Assembly (NCBI GenBank): GCA_949482135.1
Contig: CASYFC010000010.1
Location: 1 to 64,000 of the forward strand
DNA length: 64,000 nt
Direction: 5' to 3'
DNA from: an uncultured Clostridia bacterium
GTDB lineage: Bacteria; Bacillota; Clostridia; TANB77; CAG-508
In this document: one piece after another, positions 8,721 to 17,499 of the stretch
Numbering within the stretch: position 1 is the stretch's first letter
How the letters are laid out: each line of letters starts with the position of its first letter
Position numbers and translations under genes: made by a program
Notes under the pieces: model-generated
What the model was told of the DNA's origin: nothing
The model's database searches: none
The model's input: only the letters and a program-made list of their open reading frames with translations

Positions 8721-10046
8721 TTGTTTAAAACTATTAAAAATGCTTGGAAAACTCCAGATGTAAGAAAAAGAATATTATACACACTATTATTAATAGTAAT
8801 ATTTAGATTTGGTTGTTATATTGCTGTTCCTGGTGTAGATACAATTGCTTTAGCTGAGCAAATGAATTCTGCAACAGGTAGTTTAACAGGATTAATCAAT
8901 ACAATATCTGGTGGAGCTTTCTCAAGATTATCAATATTCTCAATGACAATAACTCCATATATTACAGCATCAATTGTTATTCAATTGTTAGGTTGGATTA
9001 TCCCTTCATTAGAAAAAATGATGAAGGAAGGTGGAGAAGCTGGAAAACAAAAAATTAATAAATATACTAAAATGTTAAGTATTGTTTTAGCTTTAATAGA
9101 AGGTTTAGGAATTTATATTTCATATAGCTCATCTGGAATATTTATTAATCCAGGATTCTTAACAGGATCTGTAGTTGTATTATCTTTAATTACTGGTACT
9201 GCAATATTAATGTGGTTAGGTGATCAAATTACAAATAAAGGTATTGGAAATGGTATCTCAATGATTATCTTTGTTGGTATCATCTCAAGATTACCTTCAG
9301 GAGTAGTTACATTATTCAATATAATTGTAGGAGAAACAGGAATAAGTACTGTTGGTATAGTTACTTCACTTGCAATTATATTAGGAGCAATCCTTTTAGT
9401 TGCTGGAGTTGTTTTTGTACAACAAGCAGAAAGAAAAGTTCCAGTACAATATGCAAAAAAAGTTGTAGGAAGAAAAATGTATGGTGGACAAAATACACAT
9501 ATTCCACTTAAGCTAGCAATGGCTGGAGTTATGCCAGTAATTTTCGCATCATCATTCATGACATTCCCTGCAATGATTATTCAAATTTTTGCAGCAGATA
9601 AAATTGGAGGAACAGGATTTATTGCTGGTCTATACAATTTTTCAATAGCTACTTCTACATCAAATGTTGCTTGGGGATATAGTTTAGCAAACGCTATAGT
9701 ATATTTACTATTAATAGTTGGATTTACATTCTTCTATACATATGCAACATTTAATCCAGCAGAAGTATCTACTAATATTAAACAAAATGGTGGATTTATT
9801 CCAGGTATTAGAGCTGGAAAACCAACAACAGAATATATAACAGCAATATTAAACAAACTAACATGGTTTGGTGCTATATTCTTAAGTTTAATAGCAATCC
9901 TTCCAATGTTGATGAGATTTACAGATATTGATATTTCATTCGGTGGTACATCAATACTTATTGTAGTTGGTGTTGCACTAGAAACTGTTCAACAATTAGA
10001 ATCTCAATTAGTAATGAGACATTATAAAGGATTTTTAGAGAAATAG
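8721..10046 (+). CDS. secY: Preprotein translocase subunit SecY
   Basis: 441 residues, normal length, with ten predicted membrane segments. It forms the channel of the Sec translocon in the plasma membrane. The start is TTG at 8721, immediately after the rplO stop, with GAGGTG inside the end of rplO. Landmarks are FRFGCYIAVPGVDT near the N-terminus, the plug region after GGAFSRLSIFSMTITPYI, and the cytoplasmic loop QQAERKVPVQYAKK. The gene order rplO-secY-adk-map is standard. Confidence 0.98.
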   Translation: MFKTIKNAWKTPDVRKRILYTLLLIVIFRFGCYIAVPGVDTIALAEQMNSATGSLTGLINTISGGAFSRLSIFSMTITPYITASIVIQLLGWIIPSLEKMMKEGGEAGKQKINKYTKMLSIVLALIEGLGIYISYSSSGIFINPGFLTGSVVVLSLITGTAILMWLGDQITNKGIGNGISMIIFVGIISRLPSGVVTLFNIIVGETGISTVGIVTSLAIILGAILLVAGVVFVQQAERKVPVQYAKKVVGRKMYGGQNTHIPLKLAMAGVMPVIFASSFMTFPAMIIQIFAADKIGGTGFIAGLYNFSIATSTSNVAWGYSLANAIVYLLLIVGFTFFYTYATFNPAEVSTNIKQNGGFIPGIRAGKPTTEYITAILNKLTWFGAIFLSLIAILPMLMRFTDIDISFGGTSILIVVGVALETVQQLESQLVMRHYKGFLEK

Positions 10047-10065
10047 ATATAAATAAAAGTATATA

Positions 10066-10150
10066 GGGTGGATTAAATCCACCCATATATGCTTTAATTT
10101 TATGTTAATTAAATGATAATTAAGTTTTGAGTATTATTTAATTAGCATAA
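10066..10150 (+). other. Two consecutive hairpins in the secY-adk spacer
   Basis: GGGTGGAT-TAA-ATCCACCC (10066-10084) is a perfect 8-bp stem followed by a T-rich stretch, so it could act as a weak terminator. A second stem pairs TTATGTTAATTAAAT (10100-10114) with ATTTAATTAGCATAA (10136-10150), 14 of 15 pairs plus one wobble. Their position suggests tuning of expression between secY and adk, or mRNA processing. Confidence 0.65.
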
Positions 10151-10171
10151 ATTTTTAAGGAGGTAACTATT

Positions 10172-10837
10172 ATGGTTATTATTATGTTAGGAGCTCCAGC
10201 TTCTGGAAAAGGAAGTGTAGCAGAAATTCTTTCAAAAGAATTTAATATTCCAGCAATTTCTAGTGGAGATATTTTTAGAAAATATATTAGTGAAGGAACA
10301 GAAATTGGTCAAAGAGCTAATAGTTATATGACAAAAGGACAATTAGTTCCAGATGATTTAACTGTTGAGTTAATCACATCTAGATTAAAAGAAGATGATG
10401 TTCAAAATGGATTAATTTTAGATGGTTTCCCAAGAACAGTAAATCAAGCTAAAGTTTTAGATGAAATGTTAACAAAAGAAGGAAAGAAAATAGATATAGT
10501 AGTTAATTTAGAGACACCAGAAGAAGAAATTCTAGAAAGAATTACTAATAGAATGATTTGTACAAATTCAGATTGTAAAACTGTTTATAATACAGTATTA
10601 CATCCTTCAAAAGTTGAAGGTATTTGTGATAAATGTGGAAGCCCATTATATCAAAGAGATGATGATAAATTAGAAAAAGCAAAAAATAGATTAGAAGTAT
10701 ATCATAGAGAAACTGCGCCAGTAGCAGATTATTACAAAGAAACAGGTGCTTTATATTCAACAGTATTAAGTAAATCTGTAAATAGAATGAAAGATGAAGT
10801 TGCTGCTGATGTTATAAATTATCTTAAAAATAAGTAA
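10172..10837 (+). CDS. adk: Adenylate kinase
   Basis: 221 residues. It interconverts AMP, ATP and ADP in the cytoplasm. The P-loop is GAPASGKGS at the N-terminus, a slight variant of GAPGAGKGT. The NMP-binding motif ISSGDIFRKYI and DGFPRT are present. The long LID domain carries four Cys (CTNSDC and CDKC), so this is the zinc-LID form common in Gram-positives. It starts with ATG behind AAGGAGGT. Element R2 begins at its stop codon. Confidence 0.97.
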   Translation: MVIIMLGAPASGKGSVAEILSKEFNIPAISSGDIFRKYISEGTEIGQRANSYMTKGQLVPDDLTVELITSRLKEDDVQNGLILDGFPRTVNQAKVLDEMLTKEGKKIDIVVNLETPEEEILERITNRMICTNSDCKTVYNTVLHPSKVEGICDKCGSPLYQRDDDKLEKAKNRLEVYHRETAPVADYYKETGALYSTVLSKSVNRMKDEVAADVINYLKNK

Positions 10838-10957
10838 ATTTCAATCAAAAGCAAGTATAACAAGGCAGAATAAAAATTTTGAACGAAAATATACTAGTGT
10901 ATATTGAGTACAAAGTTTTGATGATAACGAAGTTAGACAAAGCTTTTCATTAAAATT
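10837..10957. repeat. Palindromic intergenic element, copy 2 (R2), inverted relative to R1
   Basis: A 121-bp element between adk and map. Its left end AATTTCAATCAAAAGC (10837-10852) and right end GCTTTTCATTAAAATT (10942-10957) are inverted repeats. Its reverse complement aligns with R1 (4810-4935): both ends match over about 30 bases with a few changes, including GTTATACTTGCTTTTGATT. The centre has a different but still palindromic hairpin, AATATAC-TAGT-GTATATT, flanked by AAAATTTTGAAC pairing with GTACAAAGTTTT (10 of 12). Confidence 0.8.
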
Positions 10958-10973
10958 ATTAGAGAGGAACAAG

Positions 10974-11744
10974 ATGATTACAATAAAATCAAAAAGAGAA
11001 ATTGAATTAATGCAAGAAGCTTGTAAAATAACTGCATTAACTTATGAATATATAGAAAAAATAATAAAACCAGGAATGAGTACTTTAGAACTTGACCATA
11101 TGGCAGAAAAATTCATAAAAGAGCATGGTGGAATTTCTGCTCAAAAGGGATATCCAAGTGGAGTAAGAGGGGTACCAAATTTTCCAGGAACTTTATGTAT
11201 TTCTATAAATGATGAAGTTATTCATGGAATACCATCAAAAGATATTTATATAAAAGATGGAGATGTTGTTAGTGTAGACTTAGTTGTATTAAAGAATGGA
11301 TATAACGGTGATGCAGCAAGAACATTTTTAGTTGGAAATTGTAGTAAGGAAGCCCAAGAATTAGTAGCAGTTACAAAACAAGCATTTTTTGAAGCTATGA
11401 AATATGCAAAAGCTGGAAACAGAATTGGAGATATTTCAAATGCAGTAGATTCTTATGTAAGACAATTTGGATTCTCAGTAGTTAGAGAATTCCAAGGACA
11501 TGGAATAGGAAAAGAAATGCATGAAGATCCAGGAGTGCCAAATTATGGAAAACCAGGTAGAGGACCAAAGCTTGAAGCTGGTATGACAATAGCAGTAGAA
11601 CCTATGGTAATAGCTGGAAAGCCAGACATTTGGGAATTAGATGATGGATGGACAATTGTAACTCAAGATGGAAGCTTGGCAGCACATTATGAAAACACAA
11701 TTTTAATCACAGAAAATGAGCCAAAAATCTTGACATTACTATAA
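10974..11744 (+). CDS. map: Methionine aminopeptidase, type I
   Basis: 256 residues. It removes the initiator Met from nascent proteins using two divalent metals. The metal ligands lie in the motifs VSVDLVVLKNGYNGDAART, GHGIGKEMHEDPGVPNYG, VEPMV and the C-terminal HYENTILIT. It starts with ATG behind AGAGAGGA. It follows adk, as usual in Firmicutes. Confidence 0.97.
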   Translation: MITIKSKREIELMQEACKITALTYEYIEKIIKPGMSTLELDHMAEKFIKEHGGISAQKGYPSGVRGVPNFPGTLCISINDEVIHGIPSKDIYIKDGDVVSVDLVVLKNGYNGDAARTFLVGNCSKEAQELVAVTKQAFFEAMKYAKAGNRIGDISNAVDSYVRQFGFSVVREFQGHGIGKEMHEDPGVPNYGKPGRGPKLEAGMTIAVEPMVIAGKPDIWELDDGWTIVTQDGSLAAHYENTILITENEPKILTLL

Positions 11745-11782
11745 AAATAAGATATAATATTCTAGATTATTGCTCAAGAGTC

Positions 11783-11804
11783 AACTTGAGAGATAATAAA
11801 TACA
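11783..11804 (+). other. Hairpin in the map-infA spacer
   Basis: CTCAAG pairs with CTTGAG, extended by ATTAT/ATAAT across small mismatches, within the 115-base spacer. A second short stem, GCCT-ATAA-AGGC, lies nearer to infA. No T-run follows. No small gene between map and infA is evident. Confidence 0.5.
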
Positions 11805-11859
11805 CGAAAATAATGCCTATAAAGGCTTACTTTGCGTTCTGAGTAAAGGGGGTTTTAAT

Positions 11860-12078
11860 TTGTCTAAAGAAGATGTAATCGAAGTAGAAGGTACAGTTGT
11901 TGAAACATTACCAAATACTAATTTTAAGGTAGAACTTGAAAATGGTCATCAAGTCTTAGCTCACATATCTGGAAAGCTTAGAATGAACTATATAAAAATT
12001 CTACCAGGTGACAAAGTAAAATTAGAATTATCACCATATGATTTATCTAAAGGAAGAATTACTTGGAGAGCAAAATAA
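11860..12078 (+). CDS. infA: Translation initiation factor IF-1
   Basis: 72 residues, exact family length. IF-1 occupies the 30S A site during initiation. An OB fold with [19 protein letters not shown] and [14 protein letters not shown] is diagnostic. The start is TTG at 11860, behind AAAGGGGG about 7 bases upstream; no ATG fits. It lies between map and rpmJ, as in Firmicutes. Confidence 0.97.
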   Translation: MSKEDVIEVEGTVVETLPNTNFKVELENGHQVLAHISGKLRMNYIKILPGDKVKLELSPYDLSKGRITWRAK

Positions 12079-12101
12079 TAATATTTTTAGGAGGAAGAAA
12101 G

Positions 12102-12215
12102 ATGAAAGTAAGACCATCAGTTAAGAAAATTTGCGAAAAATGCAAAATCATCAAAAGAAAAGGCGTTGTTAGAGTTATATGCGAAAACCCTAAGCATAAA
12201 CAAAGACAAGGATAG
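12102..12215 (+). CDS. rpmJ: 50S ribosomal protein L36
   Basis: 37 residues, exact family size. The product begins [17 protein letters not shown] zinc site is formed by Cys11, Cys14, Cys27 and His32, so this is the C+ form. It starts with ATG behind AGGAGGAA. A 203-base spacer separates it from rpsM, unusually long for this junction. Confidence 0.97.
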   Translation: MKVRPSVKKICEKCKIIKRKGVVRVICENPKHKQRQG

Positions 12216-12418
12216 TTAATTATCCAAAAAAATTGATATTAACATAGTCTGGAGCGGCTGTCAGAAAAAACTGATATTCATACTGTGTTTATATATATGT
12301 CAAAAATAATTAGATTACTATTATATTTTATATAATACATTTCAGGTTTAATTATGTATGGCAACTAACAATAAAAAAGACAAAGTAAAGATAAAAATTT
12401 ATGGAGGTGCAAAAATTT
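12216..12418 (+). other. Long rpmJ-rpsM spacer with small palindromes
   Basis: No coding potential is evident. The spacer holds a stem ATTATAT-TTT-ATATAAT near 12319-12337, a short TCAG/CTGA stem near 12257-12273, and two related stretches beginning TGATATT. An AT-rich promoter cannot be excluded, but no convincing -35/-10 pair stands out. Confidence 0.4.
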
Positions 12419-12784
12419 ATGGCTCGTATAGCAGGAGTTGATTTACCTAGAGAAAAAAGAGTAGAAATAGGATTAACATACATATATGGTATTGGTTTAC
12501 CTACTTCTCAAAAAATTTTAAAAGAATCTGGTGTAAACCCAGATACTAGAGTAAAAGATTTAACAGATGATGAAGTAGCTAGTATAAGAAAAGCTATGGA
12601 AGGATTAAAAGTAGAAGGTGACTTAAGAAGAGAAGTAGCTTTAAATATAAAAAGATTAACAGAAATCGGATGCTACAGAGGTATTAGACATAGAAGAGGA
12701 CTACCAGTAAGAGGTCAAAGAACAAAAACTAATGCTCGTACAAGAAAAGGTCCTAGAAAATTAGTAAGTAAGAGTAAAAAATAA
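12419..12784 (+). CDS. rpsM: 30S ribosomal protein S13
   Basis: 121 residues. S13 lies in the 30S head and contacts P-site tRNA and L5. It begins [19 protein letters not shown] and has the C-terminal [20 protein letters not shown] chose the ATG at 12419 because GGAGGTG lies about ten bases upstream; the in-frame ATG at 12401 overlaps that site and adds unrelated residues. Confidence 0.97.
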   Translation: MARIAGVDLPREKRVEIGLTYIYGIGLPTSQKILKESGVNPDTRVKDLTDDEVASIRKAMEGLKVEGDLRREVALNIKRLTEIGCYRGIRHRRGLPVRGQRTKTNARTRKGPRKLVSKSKK

Positions 12785-12808
12785 AATTAATTAGGAGGTA
12801 AATACCAA

Positions 12809-13210
12809 ATGGCTAAAGCTAGTAACGTAAAGAAAACAGGTATCAGAAGAAGAGAAAGAAAAAACATAGATAAAGGTTCAGCTCATATTCATTCTAGTTT
12901 TAATAATACAATCGTTTCTATCACAGATACTCAAGGAAATGTTATCTCTTGGGCTAGTGCTGGAGAACTTGGATTTAAAGGATCTAGAAAAAGTACACCA
13001 TTTGCAGCTGGTCAAGCAGCAGAAACTGCAGCTAAAGCAGCAATGGAACACGGATTAAAAACTGTTGAAGTTTTCGTAAAAGGACCAGGTGCTGGTCGTG
13101 AAGCTGCAATTAGATCATTACAAACAGCTGGATTAGATATAACAATGATTAAAGATGTTACACCAATACCACACAACGGATGTAGACCACCAAAAAGAAG
13201 AAGAGTGTAA
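12809..13210 (+). CDS. rpsK: 30S ribosomal protein S11
   Basis: 133 residues. S11 forms part of the 30S platform near the mRNA exit. [19 protein letters not shown] and the C-terminal [17 protein letters not shown] are diagnostic. It starts with ATG behind TAGGAGGT and follows rpsM directly. Confidence 0.98.
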   Translation: MAKASNVKKTGIRRRERKNIDKGSAHIHSSFNNTIVSITDTQGNVISWASAGELGFKGSRKSTPFAAGQAAETAAKAAMEHGLKTVEVFVKGPGAGREAAIRSLQTAGLDITMIKDVTPIPHNGCRPPKRRRV

Positions 13211-13256
13211 TAGGATTGATATAAAGAAAATTTAAGAAAGAGGTGTATTTAAACAA

Positions 13257-13883
13257 ATGGCAAGATATAAAGACGAACAATGCCGTATATGCCGTAGAGA
13301 AGGGCAAAAATTGTTCTTAAAAGGTTCAAGATGCTATTCTGATAAATGTAGCGTAACAAGAAGAAATTATGCTCCAGGACAACATGGACAAAAAAGAACA
13401 AAATTATCTGAATACGGTACTCAATTAAGAGAAAAACAAAAAACTAAATCATTCTACGGAGTAGGTGAAAAACAATTTAGAAAATATTTTGAAATGGCTT
13501 CTAATAAAAAAGGTATCACAGGTACAGTTTTATTACAAATATTAGAAAGCAGATTAGATAACGTTGTATATAGATTAGGTTTTGGTGTTTCAAGACCACA
13601 AGCTAGACAATTAGTAACACATGGTAACTTTGAAGTTAATGGAGTTAAAACAGATATAGCTTCTTATTTAGTAAAACCAGGTGATGTTATCACAATAAGA
13701 GAAAATAGAAAAGATAATAGTGTTATCAAAACTAACGTTGAAGCAGGTGCTATTAGACCAATACCAGAATGGTTAGATTTAGATAACAAAAACTTAAGTG
13801 CAAAAGTTGTTAGAGCTGTTAATAGAGAAGAAATTGATCTACCAGTTGAAGAACACTTAATCGTTGAGTTATACTCTAAATAA
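13257..13883 (+). CDS. rpsD: 30S ribosomal protein S4, zinc form
   Basis: 208 residues. S4 starts 30S assembly and lines the mRNA entry channel. The N-terminus has four Cys (Cys9, Cys12, Cys26, Cys31), the C+ zinc form. An S4 RNA-binding domain ([20 protein letters not shown]) follows. It starts with ATG behind AGAGGTG, about ten bases upstream. It sits between rpsK and rpoA as usual. Confidence 0.98.
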   Translation: MARYKDEQCRICRREGQKLFLKGSRCYSDKCSVTRRNYAPGQHGQKRTKLSEYGTQLREKQKTKSFYGVGEKQFRKYFEMASNKKGITGTVLLQILESRLDNVVYRLGFGVSRPQARQLVTHGNFEVNGVKTDIASYLVKPGDVITIRENRKDNSVIKTNVEAGAIRPIPEWLDLDNKNLSAKVVRAVNREEIDLPVEEHLIVELYSK

Positions 13884-13931
13884 TAATTTGAATACTTAGG
13901 ATACGTACGTAGGATATATATAAATTTTAAA

Positions 13932-13948
13932 AGGTTATTTTTGTAACC
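13932..13948 (+). other. Hairpin just before rpoA
   Basis: GGTTA-TTTTTG-TAACC forms a 5-bp stem directly upstream of the rpoA ribosome site AGGAGGT. An 8-bp palindrome TACGTACG-type sequence lies nearby at 13903-13910. They may affect rpoA translation, but the stem is short. Confidence 0.4.
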
Positions 13949-13961
13949 ATAGGAGGTAAGA

Positions 13962-14909
13962 ATGATTGAATTTGAAAAACCAAACATCGAATGTGTAGAG
14001 ACAGACGATAAGAGGAATTATGCAAAATTCATATGTGAACCATTAGAGCGTGGATATGGAATGACAATAGGAAATTCTTTAAGAAGAATTTTATTATCAT
14101 CATTACCAGGAGCTGCTATAACAAGTGTTAAAATAAACGGCGTAGTACATGAATTTTCTACAGTTCAAGGAATTGTAGAAGATGTTCCTGAGTTAATTGT
14201 TAATTTAAAAAGTGTTAGACTTAAAGTATTTGATAATGAAGAAAAAGTTATTAGAATAGATCACAAAGGTGCTGGAGAAATTACAGCTGCTGATATCGTA
14301 ACAGATGGAACAGTTGAAATATTAAATCCAGAACTACATATAGCAACAACTTCAAATAGCTGTGATGTTCACATGGAAATGACAGTTAATAGAGGTAGAG
14401 GTTACAATGTTGCTGAGAAAAACAAAAAAGATAATAATCCAATAGATGTATTACCAATCGACTCAATATTTACTCCTGTAAAGAAAGTTAACTATACAGT
14501 AGAAAATACTAGAGTTGGACAAATGGTAGATTATGATAAATTAACAATTGAAGTTTGGACAGACGGTAGTTTAAAACCTTTTGAAGCTTTGAGTTTAGCT
14601 GCTAAAGTTATGACAGGTCACTTAGAGTTATTTATTGACTTATCAGAAACAGCTAAAAATACTCAAGTTATGGTAGAGAAAGAAGAATCTAAAAAAGAGA
14701 AAGTTTTAGAAATGCCTATAGAGGATTTAGAACTTTCTGTAAGATCTTACAATTGCTTAAAGAGAGCTGGTATCTCAACAGTTGAAGATTTAACAAATAA
14801 ATCACAAGAAGATATGATGAAGGTTAGAAATCTTGGAAAGAAATCATTAGATGAAGTTACAAACAAATTGATTTCTTTAGGATTAAACTTTACATCAGAA
14901 GATGAATAA
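13962..14909 (+). CDS. rpoA: DNA-directed RNA polymerase alpha subunit
   Basis: 315 residues, normal length. The N-terminal domain ([20 protein letters not shown]) dimerises and assembles the polymerase. After a linker rich in Glu and Lys ([13 protein letters not shown], about 235-247), the C-terminal domain [20 protein letters not shown] binds UP elements and regulators. It starts with ATG behind AGGAGGT and is followed by rplQ. Confidence 0.98.
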   Translation: MIEFEKPNIECVETDDKRNYAKFICEPLERGYGMTIGNSLRRILLSSLPGAAITSVKINGVVHEFSTVQGIVEDVPELIVNLKSVRLKVFDNEEKVIRIDHKGAGEITAADIVTDGTVEILNPELHIATTSNSCDVHMEMTVNRGRGYNVAEKNKKDNNPIDVLPIDSIFTPVKKVNYTVENTRVGQMVDYDKLTIEVWTDGSLKPFEALSLAAKVMTGHLELFIDLSETAKNTQVMVEKEESKKEKVLEMPIEDLELSVRSYNCLKRAGISTVEDLTNKSQEDMMKVRNLGKKSLDEVTNKLISLGLNFTSEDE

Positions 14910-14932
14910 TATTAAGGAAGGTGGAAAGTAAA

Positions 14933-15442
14933 GTGGCAGGAACAAGAAAACTTGGAAAACCAACTGATCAAAGATTAGCAATGTTAAAAACACAAACAAC
15001 TGATTTAATATTAAATGGTAAATTAGTTACAACAGAAGCTAGAGCTAAAGAAGTAAAAGCTATAGTTGATAGTGTTATAGCATTAGCTGTTAAAGAACAT
15101 AAAAACTACGAAGAAGTAGAAGTTAAAGTTGTAAAAGCTAAACTTGATGACAAAGGTAGAAAAGTTACTGAAAAAGTAACAAGCAAAAATGGTAAAGAAT
15201 ACCTTAGAGTTGTTAAAGAAGAAAAAATGGAAAAAAGACAAAAAGATATGCCATCAAGATTAAATGCTAGAAGAAAATTAATGAAAAAAGTTAACAAAGT
15301 TGAAGGTGTTGACTTAATGGATAAATTATTCAACGAATTAGCTCCAAAATATGAAGGAAGAGCTGGTGGATATACTAGAATATTAAAAATGGAACCAAGA
15401 AAAGGTGACAACAGCAAACAAGCTATTTTAATGTTAGTATAA
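14933..15442 (+). CDS. rplQ: 50S ribosomal protein L17
   Basis: 169 residues, longer than the usual 115-130. The start is GTG at 14933 behind AAGGAAGGTGG, giving [19 protein letters not shown]. The extra length is an inserted charged segment around residues 60-105 ([20 protein letters not shown] and following); the C-terminal [18 protein letters not shown] is normal. Such insertions occur in some Clostridia. It is the last gene of the ribosomal cluster. Confidence 0.96.
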   Translation: MAGTRKLGKPTDQRLAMLKTQTTDLILNGKLVTTEARAKEVKAIVDSVIALAVKEHKNYEEVEVKVVKAKLDDKGRKVTEKVTSKNGKEYLRVVKEEKMEKRQKDMPSRLNARRKLMKKVNKVEGVDLMDKLFNELAPKYEGRAGGYTRILKMEPRKGDNSKQAILMLV

Positions 15443-15456
15443 ATTACAGAAAAAGC

Positions 15457-15479
15457 AAGCCGAAAGGCTTCTTTTTTTT
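15457..15479 (+). terminator. Rho-independent terminator after rplQ
   Basis: AAGCC-GAAA-GGCTT with a GAAA tetraloop, followed by CTTTTTTTT. It ends the S10-spc-alpha transcription unit. Confidence 0.9.
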
Positions 15480-15480
15480 A

Positions 15481-15509
15481 TTGTAAAAAAATTTTCTATA
15501 TGTTAATAT
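15481..15509 (+). promoter_or_regulatory. Candidate promoter of the transglutaminase-like gene
   Basis: TTGTAA, a 17-base spacer and TAATAT lie just after the rplQ terminator and 20 bases before the next start codon. The boxes are imperfect, but the position is right. Confidence 0.45.
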
Positions 15510-15529
15510 ATAAATTATAGGAGAAAATT

Positions 15530-17230
15530 ATGAATATAGTCACAGAAAAGGAAGTTAATGGCCGTTTAATAGATGGAATGCAAACAATTTTAACACTAAA
15601 TGATCAAGATTTTGATAGATTATTAGAAGAGTTAGTTCCACCAAAAGAAAAAGAATATTTAGATACTATACGTTTTTATTATGTTACAGATCAATCAGAA
15701 TGTCCCAATAATCCTATTCAACTAGGATTAGAAAAAACTTTTGAAAGTGGTAAATTTATAGGTAGATCATATTATGGGGCAAAAAAAGTTCCAACATATG
15801 AATTATTTTATCATTTCGAAAAGTTATTATCTAATTTTGATTCTCATTCTAAAAATTATAAAAGAATTGTAGATTTATTAAAAACAAGAGATGTTAAAGC
15901 ATTTAAACAAAGTCTATTAGAGAGAGGAATAGCAGATCAGGAATTATTAGATAAAGTTTTTGAAATTTTATCAGATGAAGAAATTTTTAAGAGATTTCTT
16001 GATTTTGAAAATAATAAAGAAGAATTTAATATAGATGGAAAACCAAGAAAAATTTCCGAATATTTAAAATGTTTAGGAAGTATTTTCGGGCAAAAAACTT
16101 CTGTGGGTCAACTAGAGAAAAGTAATGATATTTATAATAATTATTACATTCCAAATTTTTATGATTTACAAGAAAGATACATAAAAATATTTGATAGTTA
16201 TAATATGGATAGATATGTAAATCCGCTATATGAATTTAGAAGTTTTAATTCATTAGCATATATTCATGATAGAATAATTAGAAAAGATGAAGAACCAGAT
16301 TGGCAAATTAATGCAGAACTTCGTGAGGCAGTATATAAAGAGTTTCCTGAAGATGGTACTCTAGAAGAAAAAGTTATGCATATTTATTGCAAGCTATGTC
16401 AACATCTACAATATGATGAAGGATATTTTTATAAAGATAAATTACCTGAAGAGTGTTATCAACATACATTTTCACAGGAACATTTAGAAGCTATAAAACC
16501 AGATTCACCAATTACATGTTGGGACTTTTCTAGAATATGTAGTAAAATGATTAACGAATTGGAAGGAGATATTGAAGCTGTAATACTTTCAAAAGGTGAG
16601 AATCAAGGTCATTTTGCGGTTGGATTTTATACAGATAAAGTTTCAGCTATATTAGAGGCAATTAATGCTAAATCTAAAGGAACAAACGATTTAATGAAAG
16701 CTAAAAATGGAATTGAATTAGAAGGCGTTGAAATTGTTTCAGATAGACAAGGGTTAATTGATAAAGCTCTAAAAAGTGTATATCCAAAAGTTTTAGGAAG
16801 AAATCAAATTAATATAATTAAATATATGATGAGTTTAAAGGCTCTTCCAGAAACTGTTGTTGAAGATAATTTGGAAAAGAAAATACAAGCATTTGTTGAT
16901 GTAATGAGAGAAAATAATATTCATGGTAATGAAGCCATGCAAGCATTGAATGTATATTATAATACTGGTTTTTTTGGAGAAAAACTAAAAAAAGCATATG
17001 TAGGAAGGGAGCTTGTAAATTCTGAACAAATAAGATTTAAAAGAAGTGTATTAATTGTTCCTAAAATCGAAAGTATGTTGCTAGATACAGTTGTTTATTC
17101 AATAGATACGCAAAGTTTAAAATTATCAACACATACTGCACAAGATATTATAAATAGTTTAAATTCAGGGGAACTTGTATATGAAGATAAAAAACATACA
17201 TTACCAGATGTAGATGGAGAAGGAAGATAA
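15530..17230 (+). CDS. Transglutaminase-like cysteine-peptidase-fold protein
   Basis: 566 residues, no signal peptide, so probably cytoplasmic. I do not recognise a named family. The middle resembles a transglutaminase-like core: Cys330 in SPITCWDFSRICSKM at the start of a helix, His361 in NQGHFAVGFYTD, and an acidic residue at Glu376 in AILEAIN, the order Cys-His-acid expected of that fold. A helical N-terminal region (1-300) and C-terminal region (400-566) are of unknown role. It starts with ATG behind TAGGAGAA. It overlaps the next small gene at the stop (TAATG), so the two probably work together. The catalytic assignment is inference from motifs. Confidence 0.6.
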   Translation: MNIVTEKEVNGRLIDGMQTILTLNDQDFDRLLEELVPPKEKEYLDTIRFYYVTDQSECPNNPIQLGLEKTFESGKFIGRSYYGAKKVPTYELFYHFEKLLSNFDSHSKNYKRIVDLLKTRDVKAFKQSLLERGIADQELLDKVFEILSDEEIFKRFLDFENNKEEFNIDGKPRKISEYLKCLGSIFGQKTSVGQLEKSNDIYNNYYIPNFYDLQERYIKIFDSYNMDRYVNPLYEFRSFNSLAYIHDRIIRKDEEPDWQINAELREAVYKEFPEDGTLEEKVMHIYCKLCQHLQYDEGYFYKDKLPEECYQHTFSQEHLEAIKPDSPITCWDFSRICSKMINELEGDIEAVILSKGENQGHFAVGFYTDKVSAILEAINAKSKGTNDLMKAKNGIELEGVEIVSDRQGLIDKALKSVYPKVLGRNQINIIKYMMSLKALPETVVEDNLEKKIQAFVDVMRENNIHGNEAMQALNVYYNTGFFGEKLKKAYVGRELVNSEQIRFKRSVLIVPKIESMLLDTVVYSIDTQSLKLSTHTAQDIINSLNSGELVYEDKKHTLPDVDGEGR

Positions 17231-17454
17231 TGAAATTAGATGATATAAAATTAATGAATGATACAATGATAAAATATTTAGAGTCTATGGGTAAATCAAC
17301 AGAAAGAAATGAAATAATAAAACACATATTAGAAGATGATGACTGCTTTCGAAAGCTATCAAAAGAAGATGCAGTCATTGTTTTAAGAGATGTTGGTATA
17401 TCAGATGAAAAAATTGATGTCGTATACTTAAATCTTGTGTCAATAAACAATTAA
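17230..17454 (+). CDS. Small acidic protein of unknown function
   Basis: 74 residues. The ATG overlaps the stop of the transglutaminase-like gene by one base, and GGAGAAGGA lies just upstream, so it is translationally coupled to it. The sequence is charged and helical (KLDDIKLMNDTMIKYLESMG) with no membrane segment or Cys pair. I do not recognise a family. It could be a partner, chaperone or regulator of the upstream protein. Confidence 0.65.
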   Translation: MKLDDIKLMNDTMIKYLESMGKSTERNEIIKHILEDDDCFRKLSKEDAVIVLRDVGISDEKIDVVYLNLVSINN

Positions 17455-17499
17455 TAAACATAATATATAGCATAATTGTTATACGAAAAGGAGGAGATT

